Source of the DNA: Asterias amurensis
Lineage: Eukaryota; Echinodermata; Asteroidea; Forcipulatida; Asteriidae
NCBI RefSeq assembly: GCF_032118995.1
Contig: NC_092666.1
Span: forward strand, 12,102,501-12,166,500
Length of the DNA stretch: 64,000 nt
Reading direction: 5' to 3'
In this document: positions 10,201 through 17,959 of the stretch, piece by piece
Layout: each line of letters opens with the position of its first letter
How positions within the stretch are numbered: the first letter of the stretch is position 1
The notes under the pieces: model-generated
Databases searched by the model: none
What the model saw: only the letters and a program-made list of their open reading frames with translations
Told to the model about the DNA's origin: nothing
Program-made: the position numbers and the translations under genes

Positions 10201-13200
10201 AGATGACGTTTCAACGCCGTCATCACTGTATTCATGGGCGCCTTTGGTGGGGCTGTTTTTTTTTTACTTCTTAGGAATCGTAATTGGGAATCAGGAATCT
10301 CTGAGAACTATTAACAAAATTATTTAGAGGACTTTAGGATTTCTGACACAAGAAGAAAATGATTTATTTAAAAGTATTTAAACCTTTTTTTTTTTTGGGG
10401 GGGGGCACACTCTCTGCCACTTATCGGGCCCGGTGTATTCAATTAAACTCACCTTCTTCTTCCCTTTTTGATTCGGACTCAGACGATAATGTCAAGTCGC
10501 TTGATGACCAGGACTCGGGCCACTCAAACTCACTCAGCTTCCCCCATGATTCAGGCCACTCGGAGCTAGACCAGGATTCCGGCCATTCGAACGTGAAGGA
10601 CGATGATGCATCGGAGCCAGAGTCGGAAGCTGTACATTTATTTTGTATAGGAAATAATTTAAGGTATTTATTTATTTATTTATTTATTTTTATTTTAAAT
10701 CTTTAGACATACACAATAGTTACAAGTTGTACAGGGGCTGTCAAGGTTAAAACAAAAGTATAAAACTGTCATCAAAAGGTGTGTAAAACCATGTGTTGTA
10801 GACTGAGTTAAAGAGTTTGGATATCTTTTGTAATACGCCCTCAGATTTAAATTGAATTTAAATATAATTGGTAATAAAAACGTTCGGTAAGAAGCCTACA
10901 GCAGTTTTCGATTGAGTATAATGTGAACTTGTTCTTACCTAGCTGCCTCTTCTTGTGAGCGTTCACCAGTTGACGTTTCAGCGCCTTCATCTTCATTGCC
11001 TTCACGAGCTCCTTCGGTGGTGCCGGTTTCTTTTCACCTGATTTGTGTTACAAGAAATGAACATCGTTACTGAGAATCAGGAAGTTCTTGGAATTATTGG
11101 AAATTATTCAGAGTATTTTATAAATGGTGTATTTCGGATACAACGTCTTTTTTTGGTGTGTTAACTTTTTTCGGGGAGGGAGGGGGCACCCCTCTGTCAC
11201 ATATCAGGCCCGGTGTAATCAATTAGTTAGTCAATGACTATTTGCTTTCTCTTTCACCCTCACTTTGTGATTCGGACTCACCCAATACGGTTGGATTGAC
11301 TCACCTTTTCCCGCGGACTTTTTCATTTCGTTCCATTCCGATGATGTCCATACGCTTGGACCCCAGGAATCTTTCCATTCAAACTCGCTCAGATCCCACG
11401 ACTCGGGCCACTGGAAATCCGACCAATCAAACGAAGACCAGTCGGACTTCCCCCAAGAATCTTTCCACTCAAACTCGCTCAGATCCCACGACTCGGGCCA
11501 CTGGAAATCAGACCAATCAAACGAAGACCAGTCGGACTTCCCCCAAGAATCTTTCCATTCAAACTCGCTCAGATCCCACGACTCGGGCCACTGGAAATCA
11601 GACCAATCAAACGAAGACCAGTCGGACCAGTTGAAACTGTAAGAAGTGCTAGAATCTGACGGGGAGTCAGAGCCAGAGCTCGCCACGGGGCTAGGGTTTG
11701 ATGAGTCTGAGTCTGAGCTTGCTTCGTTTTCAATCTGCCGACGCTGCAGCAGAGCTTTCTTTGCGGACGCTTTCAATCCTGCGACCTTCTTGGCTACTGT
11801 TGGAGCAAAGACACAATACACAAATGCAATTTAAAAACACATTGCGCGTAAATCTGTAAAGGCGTTGTACTTTAATCTGATATAAAACCGTTCAAAGGTT
11901 CCGGTGTCAGATGCAAATGTGTCCGCCACGCTATGCTGTCCGCTCCGGACACTTTTGTATATGCAATCGTGTCCGGGGCTATGCAAAAACCGTCCAGCGG
12001 ACATGTACATGACTGTACATGTATATGCGCGCGTAAGCGAGCGTGCATGCACTGAACCTACGTAATGCAACATGAATATTCACGTGTTTTATTATTGCAG
12101 CGAATACCCAACGGCCAAACATTTCTCATGTCATTCATGACATGCACTTATAGCTTGTGAAAAAAATGGCGAACGTGTTCCGTCGACCAAGGCCGTTTAA
12201 TTTACTGCAAGGACGGTTTTGCACGGGGGCAGACACAATTGCATCATGCAGCAGCGTCCGGGTGGACACGATTGCATATGCAAAACCGTCCGGCGGACAT
12301 TATTGCATATGCAATAATGTCCTCCGGATACTATTGCATGGAGGACATAATTGCACGCGACACCGGTCAAGGTGAAACAGAGGGAAGTCTCAATGATAGG
12401 GAAAGCAAGTGTGAACAGGTGTGTCTTTAGTTGCAGCTAACAAGGGGGATGTTTTCCCTGAGGTGTTCTCATGAAGCGTTGACGCACTGATGATACAACT
12501 GGTGGGCAAACTGAGGGTTCATCGTGCATTTTTGTATGGGCTGATGGTGTCCTGGGTGGATTTCACAAAGAGTTAAGACTAGTCTTATCTCGAGTAGACG
12601 AGTTAAGACTCAGTCCTAACTCTTTGTGAAATCGACCCCTTGACCCCCAAATTAAAAAAACCTGCACAAAATTGTCTCCGGACCTCCACAACAGTCAATT
12701 ATTTTTGGAGTGAGGTACAAATCGAAAAAGAGTTGTTGGAAGGTGCCACATGTTTCCTTTCCTTCGCCGTTTCGGGGGTACGTTGTTTATACCCGGGTCA
12801 CACTTAGGCCCTTTTCGAAGTGACGGATTCGGCTCAGGCTTACTTGGCCCCGCCGGTTGTTTTGGCAATTCCGCGTGCTTTGCGTTCGAGCTTCAGACGA
12901 GAGGACGGAGCCTCCAGCCAAATCCAAAGCCAACGACGTAGTTTCAAAAAGGGCAATAAACGCCGCTTCTACTAATAACGATGAAAAAGTGGTCGAGGAG
13001 CGTGGTGATGAGCCAAACGATAGACTTGATTCAAGTCCCGTTCTCGTGTGAGAGGTCCCAAGGCATATCACGTCAACTACTATAGCAAACTGTCCGTATA
13101 GCAAGGCGCGCTCGCCGTCATAAGGTTGGGGATCGGAGTATCACAAAACATCAGTTTTCTGGCGATGGCATGGGATTGGGATTCGAGTCAAGTCTAGCCA

Positions 13201-16200
13201 AACGTTGGAGGGATTCCATGAGCGTGGTTAGGTCAGGGTTGGATCTCTTAATCGGGAAGCTGCATTATATTTCAGTTTTGGGGATAAAAACTTATGTCTC
13301 TTTCCATAACCACGTATCTTTACTCCGAAAACAAATGATTCTACTGTACTTACTTATATTATAACCAAATAAATTTTTATTGTCATTAATTTTACGAATA
13401 ACTGCCAACGAACATTTTACATTTAAAGGAACATTTGAAGGAACATTACGGAATGGGTTTTTGCTAACAAACAGTTGCTGTAAACGTTTGAGATCTGGAT
13501 CACGAGGAAAAAAGTGACACAACGATTACACATTTTTGCATGATATCGATTATACATAATCAAACGCTCACTGGGCGCTAAACTCCACAACGGGAAAATA
13601 GTTTTATTTATTTATTTCTCATCTAGTATGACATTTCAGACAGTAGACGTTTTCTACTATCATCATCATTAGTAAATCTGTTTTCTTAGATGATTGGTTT
13701 TCTTTTACCAATTCTGTAATGTTCGGGGTTTTTTCTCTCTCCTTTTTATTTATTTTTCATTTTTTTTGCTTACCCAATGCGGCCTTCAGTGCTTTGAGTT
13801 CAGGGCGGCGGGCGGCCTGTTGGTTTAAAGAAAAACAAGTTATTGGTTATGTTTATTAATTGGTTTTTACCCATACACCGATGTGTGTTAGCACTGTATA
13901 CTCAGTACTTTCCTGAGTCCTGTGTAAAAAATATCACAGGCATGTTACTCGGGTGGGATTCGAACCCACGACCCTTGCAATTCTAGAGCAGTGTCTTAAA
14001 GGAAGACGTTGCCTTGGATCGGACGAGTTGGTCTTTGAAAAGCATTTGAAACAGTTTGTTATGAAATGTATATGGTTAGAAAGATATTTTAAAAGTAGAA
14101 TATAATGATCCACACAAGTATCACTCAAAATTGCACGGTTTTCATTTTACGTCGCGAACTAACACGGTCGGCCACTTATGGAAGTCAAAGTTTTGATTCC
14201 CATAAATGGCCGACCGTGTTTGTCGACGAGGTTAAACGAAAACCACGCAATTTCGAGGCATATTAATTTGTTTAGATCATTGTATTCTACTTTTACAACA
14301 TCTTTCTAACCATATCGATTTTATAACAAACGGTTACATGACGCTTTTCAAAGACCAACTCGACCGATCCAAGGCAACGTGTTCCTTTAACAACTAGACT
14401 ACCGTTGAGCTCGTTTCCATGGTCAATATTCCAGCTGTATACATAACTTAACAATTACAAATTATAAGGCGCTATTCTATCAAGTTCATAGCGCACTTGA
14501 TTAAAACATGAATAAAGGTGTGTCTTATAAGAACCTAACGAAATGAGAAAAAGTAACAGATTCCCTGTTATTTATATAGACACGGTAATTGTCAAAGACC
14601 AGCATCTTTATTGGTATGTCCCCAAACATGCACAAAATCAATTAAACCAATCTGTGAAAATTTTGACTGAAAATGGTAATCGAAGTTGAGATTAACGACA
14701 AAAAAAAAAAAACACCTAAAAGGTCTTCAGACCTGAACTAAGTCGAGTGAGAAATTACTTTTTTTTTTAGTAATTACCGGGAGTGTCCATTGCTTTTAAA
14801 GCCATTGGGCCCTTTCGGTTCAGAAAAAAAATAAAAGTTCACAGATTTACAAATAACTTACAGGGTTTACAGAAGGCAATGGTGAAAGACTTCTCTTGAA
14901 ATATTATCCCATGAAATGCTTTACTTTTTGAGAAAACAGCAAAACAATATAAATTAGGGATTTATTTTAAACACATGTCATGACACGGCGAAACGCGCGG
15001 AAACAAGGGTGGGGTTTCCGTTGTTTTCTCCCGACTCCGATGACCGATTGAGCCTAAATTTTCACAGGTTTGTTATTTGATATAGAAGTTGTGGTACACA
15101 AAGTGTGGGCCTTTGACAACACTGTTTACCGAAAGGGTCCAATGGCTTTAAGTTTATATACTTGTACATGTAGGCTACACGTGTACACATAATAGTTATT
15201 CTGCTCAAGCCAGACTCCTACTATTGTGGATGGTGCCCATGACTACATTTACGGACAGTGAATGTAACACTGCTTCAGACCCAGGAGTTTTTCATGTTAT
15301 TCCATTTATTAATTTCACAGGTAAAACTGCAAGTACGGACAATAGAAACGGTAAAGAAAACAAATAAATGTACATACAATTAGGTGGGAGAACCCCCCCC
15401 CCCAAAAAAAAAAAAAAAAAAAAAGAAAAGAAAGTAAAACCAAAAAATAGCACCCATGATGGATTTCTGAAAAGTAAACTAAATTACTACCGAATTAACC
15501 TCCTGATACCACCATTTGAGAAGAGACATTATAAAAGGACATTAGATGGACAATATTGAATCATGGCTCATAGGGCCTACAGTAAAAAAATATAGAACTA
15601 TAATACAATCAATTCAAACTGTACACAAAATGGGCATTGACAAAATAAATACAAATTCGGTAAAAAAGAGATTCTGGTAACTTACAAAGTAAAATGCACT
15701 ACAAAAATTGAGAATAAGAACAAGCTACAAGGCATTTGAATGGGTATGGCAACTTGAAAGGAGAAGTGGCACTGTGCCCATCGACGGTTCATGATCAAAT
15801 CAGTGTAGCCCTCACCTCGAAATAGCCGTTCGGCCTTGTATTACGATAAGCGTTGCCCAGCAAGGCTCTTTACGCACGCACCAGCCCGCTCTGACTTCAC
15901 GAAATGCATAGATATACTATACCGCACGGCACATAACAGTACTTGATACCACGGGGTCGAAGCATGACTTTTCGAGGTATCAACGAGGTTACAAACAAGG
16001 TACTCATGGCGCTGAGTATTATTATTATACAAACTTTCAGAAAGATAGGTTGTAGTATTGCAGTCATGATTTCTGATACCCAATTATTTAGCACATTATT
16101 TAAAGGGTTTACAATGTGCTACACGGCGCATATAGCAGTCACAGCCATGAATACCGGGGCAAACCCTTTCTCTTTTCGAAAAGTACACAGGGTTCTTTTA

Positions 16201-16553
16201 CACGGGCTACACAACACATGGGACCAACGGCTTTACGTCCCATCCGAAGGACGAAATATCTGTGCATTTTTTATCAATATTTGTCCTTGTAATGCTACAT
16301 TATTCAGCAGTCGTGCTGCCAGGTTTTTATTTTTATTTTTTATAAATGAATGAATGAATGAATGAATTAAGAGATGAATGAATGAGTTAGGGTGTTTCAT
16401 TACATGGCGTTACCGCAAACTTCCACCATGCGAAGTTTCAAACACTTTCCAAAGAAATATATATAATATTGAAATAAGACTAACCGGTTTGCCTTGAGCC
16501 TCAAGCGAGACAGCAAGTAGAACTATACACACAGCGATCAGAAGACGAGCCAT
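4112..16553 (-). CDS. Secreted modular polyampholyte protein, 16 exons, family not recognised
   Basis: Coding exons in transcript order: 16553-16485, 13816-13774, 11796-11305, 11037-10939, 10629-10453, 10013-9912, 9367-9257, 9122-9075, 8142-8080, 7700-7587, 6574-6542, 6206-6156, 5820-5764, 5140-5084, 4782-4726, 4233-4112. All junctions are GT-AG and the frame is open throughout (1695 nt, 564 residues). Residues 1-20 are a signal peptide (MARLLIAVCIVLLAVSLEA, cleavage near Ala19), so the product enters the secretory pathway. The rest alternates lysine-rich helical blocks with Ser/Asp/Glu-rich and Trp-rich blocks. There is one Cys, in the signal peptide, so no disulfides. Every exon from the third onward begins in phase 1, and all but the last also end in phase 1, so modules can be added or lost in frame. 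Function unknown: a structural/adhesive phosphoprotein, a biomineral matrix protein and a multi-peptide precursor are all possible. Exon choice is by eye; some modules may be alternatively spliced. Confidence 0.72.
4726..4782 (-). CDS. Exon 15: Ser-rich block
   Basis: VSISSSSSSGSDSVSSDSSG, 57 nt, phase 1-1, acceptor TTTTACAG, donor GTTAGT. Older than its neighbours by sequence divergence. Confidence 0.62.
5084..5140 (-). CDS. Exon 14: Ser-rich block of the tandem array
   Basis: VSVSSSSSSYSSSGSSDSSG, 57 nt, phase 1-1. Identical to exon 13 except for the first base after the acceptor. The 680-bp distance to exon 13 equals one array unit plus the R2 insertion at 5248-5537. Confidence 0.65.
5248..5537. 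mobile_element. Family R2 foldback inserted into the exon array
   Basis: Begins AGGGCCCAATTTCATAGCGC and ends GCGCTGTGAAATTGAGCCCT, complementary ends, with GCTTAAGC/GTGCTTACGG stem motifs. It is present in only one unit of the tandem array, so it inserted after that unit was duplicated. Confidence 0.75.
5764..5820 (-). CDS. Exon 13: Ser-rich block of the tandem array
   Basis: ESVSSSSSSYSSSGSSDSSG, 57 nt, phase 1-1, acceptor TTTTACAG, donor GTTAGT. Spacing to the next copy is 392 bp. Confidence 0.65.
6156..6206 (-). CDS. Exon 12: Ser-rich block of the tandem array
   Basis: ESVSSSSYSSSGSSDSSG, 51 nt, phase 1-1. It differs from exons 13 and 14 only by loss of one Ser-Ser unit (6 nt). Exon plus flanking intron is a near-identical tandem copy of the neighbouring unit. 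Confidence 0.65.
6542..6574 (-). CDS. Exon 11: very short Ser/Asp block
   Basis: Eleven residues, ELSDSVSSDSSG; 33 nt, phase 1-1, acceptor TGTTCACAG, donor GTAAGT. The smallest exon of the array and the most diverged of the S-type repeats. Confidence 0.55.
6640..6870 (-). mobile_element. Family R1 fragment
   Basis: Carries the R1 internal phrases GTGTGCTTTCAGATGCC, CGTTACTTCAGAGGGAACCG and GCTCGTTACCAAG in reverse orientation. Both ends are lost. Confidence 0.6.
7137..7510. mobile_element. Foldback element family R7
   Basis: Starts TTTAAAGGATGTTGGT and has a large central palindrome (ATGAGTAAAACAATGCCATGAAAA against CATGACATCGTTTTACTC). A second copy is 61005-61365, also bordered by TTTAAAG; a fragment is at 51905-52005. 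Confidence 0.65.
7587..7700 (-). CDS. Exon 10: lysine-rich block K3
   Basis: EDKSGEKKPAGPPKALVKAM, then KMKAMKRQLVNAYKKRQLG. Acceptor CTTAG, donor GTAATG (weaker than consensus). Phase 1-1. Together with K1 and K2 it defines a conserved cationic module of 33-38 residues with a Lys-Met-Lys centre and a Lys-Arg-Gln-Leu-Gly end. Confidence 0.68.
7826..7868 (+). repeat. Poly-T/poly-G junction tract
   Basis: About 20 T then about 13 G with an A interruption. Similar T-to-G junctions precede related DNA at 9508, 10382 and 11160, each followed by a copy of GCCACATATCGGGCCCGGT. They are part of the duplicated intron cassette of the modular gene. Confidence 0.7.
8080..8142 (-). CDS. Exon 9: Ser/Glu-rich block
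   Basis: VSSSSSSGSYSASSESESES ending EG. The acceptor (TTCATCAG) is moved 6 nt relative to sister exons, which keeps the frame. Long poly-A (plus strand) lies just upstream on the plus strand at 8152-8167. Phase 1-1. Confidence 0.62.
8249..8404. mobile_element. Foldback element in intron 9-10 region
   Basis: Inverted arms of about 35 bp: GAGTGCGTTTTGGCGACCCC ... and GGGGTCGCCAAAAGGCACTC. Centre holds a small palindrome AACCGAACTCACAACTCGGTT. Single copy in the window. Confidence 0.65.
8484..8816. mobile_element. Nested foldback elements
   Basis: Outer arms: ATTTATGCATGAGGTACGTC near 8490 and its complement near 8795. Inner element: AATAGACCTTATGCA at 8560 against TGCATAAGGTCTATT at 8690. 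The inner foldback therefore sits inside the outer one. Confidence 0.65.
9075..9122 (-). CDS. Exon 8: Ser/Gly-rich block
   Basis: Sixteen residues, EEESPGSDSGSSGSSSG, acceptor TGTTCACAG, donor GTTAGT, phase 1-1. Flanked by the same CACGCGCAAAGTTAAGGGACACGTCC and GACGTCATTTAAGGG intron motifs as the other S exons. Confidence 0.62.
9257..9367 (-). CDS. Exon 7: lysine-rich block K2
   Basis: EDKSGEERPAPPKALVKAMK, then MKALKRQLVNAYKKRQLG. Acceptor TTTTTTTAG, donor GTAAGT, phase 1-1. Nearly identical to the K3 exon (7587-7700), with the same KKRQLG ending directly at the exon border. Confidence 0.7.
9716..9862. mobile_element. Foldback element
   Basis: Nearly perfect arms of about 47 bp, beginning GCACAATTACCCAACGTTCG and ending CGAACGTTGGGTAATTGTGC, around a 50-bp spacer. 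A fragment of the GGGTGCGTTCG element family lies just left, at 9628-9665. Confidence 0.7.
9912..10013 (-). CDS. Exon 6: Ser/Asp-rich block
   Basis: Encodes a nearly pure Ser/Asp/Val/Gly block (SDSVSSGSASSDSVSSGS and repeats). At DNA level it is a GAGCTCCGACTCCGTGAGC-type micro-repeat. SSDS/SDSE contexts are typical acidic-kinase phosphorylation sites (inference). Phase 1-1; donor GTTAGT. Confidence 0.65.
10201..10275 (-). pseudogene. Decayed copy of a lysine-rich exon
   Basis: Plus-strand text GATGACGTTTCAACGCC ... GGCGCCTTTGGTGG aligns by eye with the K exons (GTTGACGTTTCAGCGCC ... GGCGCCTTTGGTGG) but carries substitutions and small length changes, and neither splice site is kept. It occupies the place where a K exon would be expected between the acidic exons at 10453 and 10013, so a module was probably lost here. 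Confidence 0.6.
10453..10629 (-). CDS. Exon 5: Trp-rich acidic block
   Basis: Fifty-nine residues with four WPES- or EWPESW-type motifs (for example FEWPESWSSSEWPESWGKL) flanked by Ser/Asp and Ser/Glu runs, ending KREEEG. Related to the Trp repeats of exon 3 but not in a strict tandem. Phase 1 on both sides, acceptor TGTACAG, donor GTGAGT. Confidence 0.7.
10939..11037 (-). CDS. Exon 4: lysine-rich block K1 with shifted acceptor
   Basis: Encodes GEKKPAPPKELVKAMKMKAL followed by KRQLVNAHKKRQLG. The paralogous exons at 9257-9367 and 7587-7700 begin at TTAG|AAGAC; here that AG has become GT, so the expected acceptor is gone. An AG 13 nt further in (CAAATCAG|GTGAAAAG) keeps phase 1 and the frame, so I start the exon there. 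Its pyrimidine tract is poor, so the exon may be skipped. Confidence 0.55.
11305..11796 (-). CDS. Exon 3: cationic block, Ser/Asp linker and three Trp-rich 30-residue repeats
   Basis: The longest exon (492 nt, residues 38-201). Order: basic helix VAKKVAGLKASAKKALLQRR; an acidic Ser/Asp/Pro linker; then a 30-residue unit repeated three times over 11365-11634 at a strict 90-nt period. Each unit has 6 Trp, in phrases DWSSFDWSDFQW, PESWDLSEFEW and KDSWGKS. It ends with a variant unit and a basic tail KKSAGKG. The three repeats are almost identical in DNA, so the array is recent or homogenised. Confidence 0.75.
11880..12370. repeat. Cluster of GTCCGG / ATTGCATATGCAAT palindromes
   Basis: About 490 bp in intron 2 of the modular gene contain many variants of two motifs, GTCCGSNGGACA and TTGCATATGCAA. 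A 28-bp perfect palindrome is at 12295-12322 (GGACATTATTGCAT plus its complement). Could be collapsed foldbacks or a regulatory cluster. Confidence 0.55.
12554..12640. mobile_element. Foldback element family R3, short copy
   Basis: Palindromic, GATTTCACAAAGAGTTAAGA at the left and TCTTTGTGAAATCGACCCC at the right. Confidence 0.7.
12641..13773. other. Intron 2 remainder, nothing assigned
   Basis: Contains a more GC-rich patch (12780-13130) with long open frames on both strands but no recognisable domain and no supporting splice context. I see no gene here. Confidence 0.4.
13774..13816 (-). CDS. Exon 2: short cationic block K0
   Basis: Fourteen codons plus one base, AARRPELKALKAALG, between acceptor CCAACAG and donor GTAAGC. 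Basic and Ala/Leu-rich, predicted amphipathic helix. It is the bridge between the signal peptide and the large exon 3. Confidence 0.65.
13860..14000 (-). mobile_element. SINE-C, tRNA-derived head, reverse
   Basis: Reverse of a tRNA-like head with B box GGTTCGAATCCC (seen as GGGATTCGAACC at 13956-13967) followed by CACTGCTCTAGAATTGCAAG, and a body ending in ACACCGATGTGTGTTAGCAC. Other copies: 41575-41762, 45296-45475, 51685-51905 and 52578-52740. Confidence 0.7.
13996..14398. mobile_element. Foldback element family R4, full copy with TTAA flanks
   Basis: Starts TTAAAGGAAGACGTTGCC and ends GGCAACGTGTTCCTTTAA. Long symmetrical arms meet at ACACGGTCGGCCA / TGGCCGACCGTGT. Relatives at 21625-21898 and 33815-34168. 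TTAA borders both ends. Confidence 0.8.
14796..15151 (+). mobile_element. Foldback element family R5
   Basis: Full-length relative of the element at the window start, in intron 1 of the modular gene. Starts TTAAAGCCATTGGGCC, ends GGGTCCAATGGCTTTAA. Confidence 0.8.
15152..16080. other. Intron 1 unassigned DNA
   Basis: A/T-rich, with a C-run then A-run at 15395-15424. No gene or repeat family recognised. Confidence 0.4.
16081..16345 (-). mobile_element. SINE-B body, reverse, truncated
   Basis: Reverse of the body also seen at 54045-54440: GGGACCAACGGCTTTACGTC, CTTTCTCTTTTCGAAAAG and GGTTCTTTTACACG match in reverse. The tRNA head is missing. A (TGAA)n run follows at 16346-16370. Confidence 0.6.
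16485..16553 (-). CDS. Exon 1: signal peptide of the modular gene
   Basis: Start ATG at 16553-16551. Exactly 23 codons, phase 0 end, donor GTTAGT. A basic Arg at position 3 is followed by a hydrophobic stretch of about 14 residues (LLIAVCIVLLAVSL) and a polar cleavage region EAQGKP. The upstream DNA has TTTAAA-type A/T runs at 16604-16620 that could be a weak TATA element. Confidence 0.75.
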
Positions 16554-17214
16554 CTTGAACAAATTCCGTCAGAAACACTTCCTGAGATAAGTAAACTCCC
16601 CGGTTTTAAAGAATTTAAACCCTCCAAGACTGTCGCAGTAAAACCCCGTGAGAGATGGGCGTCAACACCGAAAGACTCATTCTGATTGGCCCAGAGTCCC
16701 TGAGCTGTCGTTTGACGTCACTGTTGCTCAGCAACCCATGGCAACATCCAATCCATTGGTCGTTTTTTTCAATAGTCCTAAAATGTTACTCTGGCTGATC
16801 AAACAAGTGTCTATTTGAAGACGCTTATTATAGAAAGTATGTATAAGAACAGGGTTATGTGAAAGTGTTTACACAAGGTGCTATTCTTGTTTTCCTTTTA
16901 GATGTAGATGTCCAGTTGAGATCAAAGACTTAGTTCAAACAACGAGTACAAATAATGTTTGGTGGTATATTTTGCGGACGTGTCATGGCAATGTGGGGAT
17001 TTCGGTACTTGTTTTGATACCAGTAACTAGGGCTACAGGGTCAGGATTCAGTTGCAAAAGAATTATGAACGAAAAACACCCTTGTGGCGCAAAATAATAA
17101 TGTGTTGTTTCCAGATGCCTAAAAAGGGGTTCAGGCCTTAGAGAGATTGGACACGTTTTGTAATGGTCAAAGGGTATAAAAATAAGCACGCAGCGCTATT
17201 ATTTGTAAAATTGT
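16554..17214. other. Upstream flank of the modular gene
   Basis: Contains the presumed promoter of the minus-strand gene (first ATG 16553). No clear TATA or CCAAT arrangement beyond A/T runs at 16604-16620. The rest is repeat-derived: GTTTGGTGGTATATTTTGCG at about 16957 recurs near 17726 and 19513. Confidence 0.35.
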
Positions 17215-17565
17215 ACTGTCACTCGGTGTATCCCAACATAGTATGCATAAAATAACAAACCTGTGAACATTATAATGATGCTTAACACTTTTAGTGCGCC
17301 ATGTCTGTCAATGATGGCACAAGGCGCAAGTTAGGACTCGTCGAAGTTGCAAGAAAATCAAGAACAAACAAAAACTCTTGCACAGTGTGGCTTTCAGATG
17401 CCTAAAAAGGGCGCCCGTCCTTAAAACTATGTTAATATTATTTGAATGAGAAATCACCTCTTTCTTAAAAACTGCGTTACTTCAAAGGGAACCGTTTCTC
17501 ACAAAATTGCATTTTATCATCAGCTCTCCATTGCTCGTTACCAAGTCAGTTTATGAATGTGAGAA
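17215..17565 (-). mobile_element. Diverged family R1 copy
   Basis: Shares TCGGTGTATCCCAACATA, AACAAACCTGTGAA, GGCTTTCAGATGCCTAAAAA and ATTGCTCGTTACCAAGTCAG with R1 in reverse orientation; ends not identifiable. Confidence 0.55.
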
Positions 17566-17959
17566 CTATAAGCATCTTATAGGGGCTTACAAGGTATAAT
17601 GAAAAAGTGTTTGCACAAGGTGTTATTCTCGTTTTTCATATAGCTGTCATATAGTCCAGTTGAGATTTCAAAGACTAAGTTTGAGACTTCAAAGACTTTT
17701 CAAATAACGGGTACAACAATGATATTTGGTGGTATATTTTGCAGACGTTTCGTGGCAATGGGGTTTTTGGTAACTATTTTGATACCAGTAACTAAGGCCA
17801 AAGGGTCGCTAAATCACATGGAGTCAGCACGTGATACTTAGCTACATTAAGATTCACGGGTTCAGGATTTTGATTTTCAAAGGAACCACCAAAAAAAACT
17901 ATAGAGGCCACTCACCACCGAGCCCAACTGCCTACCACTGTCGACTGCTTACTGCCGAC

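Noticed and set aside
10359-10706. Plus-strand open frame over the Trp-rich exon
   Set aside because: Reverse-strand shadow of exon 5 of the modular gene; the minus strand has splice sites, phase and module similarity.
11242-11634. Plus-strand 130-residue frame with Thr/Ser/Arg repeats
   Set aside because: Mirror image of the 90-nt Trp repeats on the minus strand.
12787-13104. 105-residue minus-strand frame
   Set aside because: No domain, low-complexity Ser-rich composition, lies in an intron of the same-strand gene, and no matching splice sites in phase.
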